6,023 nucleotides of DNA, taken from the NCBI GenBank assembly GCA_019746155.1, contig JAIESJ010000080.1, forward strand, positions 1 to 6,023. The letters run 5' to 3'. The DNA comes from Burkholderiales bacterium (lineage in GTDB: Bacteria; Pseudomonadota; Gammaproteobacteria; Burkholderiales; SG8-41). Each line of letters begins with the position of its first letter. Positions within the stretch are counted from its first letter, which is position 1. The translations under genes and the position numbers were made by a program. Under the pieces are notes generated by a model. It saw only the letters and a program-made list of their open reading frames with translations, was not told the origin of the DNA and made no database searches. This document shows positions 5,286 through 6,023 of this stretch, piece after piece.

Positions 5286-6023
5286 TTGCCTGAATCGAAT
5301 CAATTGAAACCGTTCACTTACCGCGACGCCGGCGTCGACATCGACGCCGGGGACCAGCTCGTCGAAAACATCAAACCCTTCGCCAGGCGCACCCTGCGCC
5401 CCGGCGTGCTCGCCGGCATTGGCGGTTTCGGCGCGCTGTTCGAGATTTCGCGCAATTACCGCGAGCCGGTGCTGGTTTCAGGTACTGATGGCGTCGGCAC
5501 CAAGCTGAAGTTCGCCTTCCAGCTCGCTCGCCACGACACCATCGGCATCGACCTGGTGGCGATGAGCGTCAACGATATCCTGGTGCAGGGCGCCGAGCCG
5601 CTGTTTTTTCTCGATTATTTCGCCTGCGGCCGGCTTGACGTCGCGACCGCCACCCAGGTCGTCCAGGGTATCGCCGCCGGTTGCGAACAGGCCGGCTGTG
5701 CCCTGATCGGCGGCGAGACTGCCGAGATGCCGGGCATGTACCCCGCGGATGAATACGATCTTGCCGGCTTCGCCGTCGGTATTGTCGAAAAGAGCAAGAT
5801 CATCGACGGCTCGACCATCGCGGCGGGCGATATCGTGCTGGGGCTGGCCAGCAGCGGCGCGCATTCCAACGGCTATTCCCTGATCCGCAAAATCATCGAC
5901 GCCAGGCGCATCGACCTGTCGACGCAACTCGAAGGCAAAGCGTTAAGCGAATGGGTACTCGCGCCGACGCGCATTTACGTGAAACCGGTGCTGAACCTGA
6001 TCCGGCACGCGCATGTCAAAGGA
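5286..6023 (+). CDS. purM: Phosphoribosylformylglycinamidine cyclo-ligase (AIR synthetase), N-terminal 246 residues
   Basis: PurM catalyses the ATP-dependent ring closure of formylglycinamidine ribonucleotide to 5-aminoimidazole ribonucleotide in cytosolic de novo purine synthesis. Visible family motifs are TYRDAGVDIDAG (11-22), the glycine-rich ATP region SGTDGVGTK (65-73), GIDLVAMSVNDILVQGAEPLFFLDYFA (87-113), GGETAEMPGMY (142-152) and GLASSGAHSNGYSLIR (186-201). The frame is open to the window edge; the family is about 345-350 residues, so roughly 100 are missing from view and no defect is seen. The start is TTG, supported by GAGG 8 bases upstream and by the conserved TYRDAG beginning at residue 11. 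It is divergent from perM. In many proteobacteria purN follows purM, but that would lie outside the window. Confidence 0.97.
   Translation, partial: MPESNQLKPFTYRDAGVDIDAGDQLVENIKPFARRTLRPGVLAGIGGFGALFEISRNYREPVLVSGTDGVGTKLKFAFQLARHDTIGIDLVAMSVNDILVQGAEPLFFLDYFACGRLDVATATQVVQGIAAGCEQAGCALIGGETAEMPGMYPADEYDLAGFAVGIVEKSKIIDGSTIAAGDIVLGLASSGAHSNGYSLIRKIIDARRIDLSTQLEGKALSEWVLAPTRIYVKPVLNLIRHAHVKG

Noticed and set aside
5324..5337. 14-bp perfect palindrome CGACGCCGGCGTCG near the start of purM
   Set aside because: It falls in codons for the conserved RDAGVD motif and is explained by protein constraint plus GC-rich codon choice. It lies inside the gene, and no partner site was seen.
5478..5927. 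Minus-strand open frame inside purM
   Set aside because: It is a mirror of strongly conserved purM codons, with no independent start site or motif.

Overview
The window looks like chromosomal core DNA of a GC-rich betaproteobacterium. The basis is the protein sequences (PurM, Hda, PcnB and an AI-2E/PerM family protein, all of proteobacterial type) and the gene order purM <-> perM-hda-HAD phosphatase-pcnB, which I recall as common in Betaproteobacteria. E. coli also keeps perM, hda and purM close together. No taxonomic search could be run, so the assignment is inference.

Layout from right to left, following transcription. A 172-bp divergent intergenic region (5114-5285) separates purM (plus strand, 3' end outside the window, TTG start with a good ribosome binding site) from a minus-strand series. 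That series is perM (4052-5113), hda (3334-4035, 16 bp after perM), a 213-bp gap rich in small repeats, a HAD-IB phosphatase-like gene with a GTG start (2464-3120), a 97-99 bp gap with an imperfect inverted repeat, then a FecCD/BtuC-type permease (1396-2364) and its ABC ATPase (632-1396). The last two genes share one base in a TGATG junction. After a long hairpin with a T-tract comes pcnB (start at 553, 3' end outside the window). All seven genes look intact where visible.

Functionally this is a housekeeping block: de novo purine synthesis (PurM), control of replication initiation (Hda), RNA 3'-end polyadenylation (PcnB) and an inner-membrane AI-2E family protein (PerM). A two-gene import module for a metal chelate or cobalamin sits between the HAD gene and pcnB. 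No substrate-binding protein, TonB receptor or cobalamin riboswitch is visible, so the substrate is undetermined and the module must use partners encoded elsewhere.

I see no defence system, prophage, CRISPR array or RNA gene. The most interesting non-coding signals are a 60-bp symmetric pair of GTAG-headed hairpins whose stem differences are compensatory (a REP doublet, REPIN-like, 3165-3224); a family of CTCTGTGNN nonamer repeats in both gaps flanking the hda-perM pair; and a perfect TATAAT overlapping the ABC ATPase stop codon, which could place the long hairpin inside a pcnB leader.
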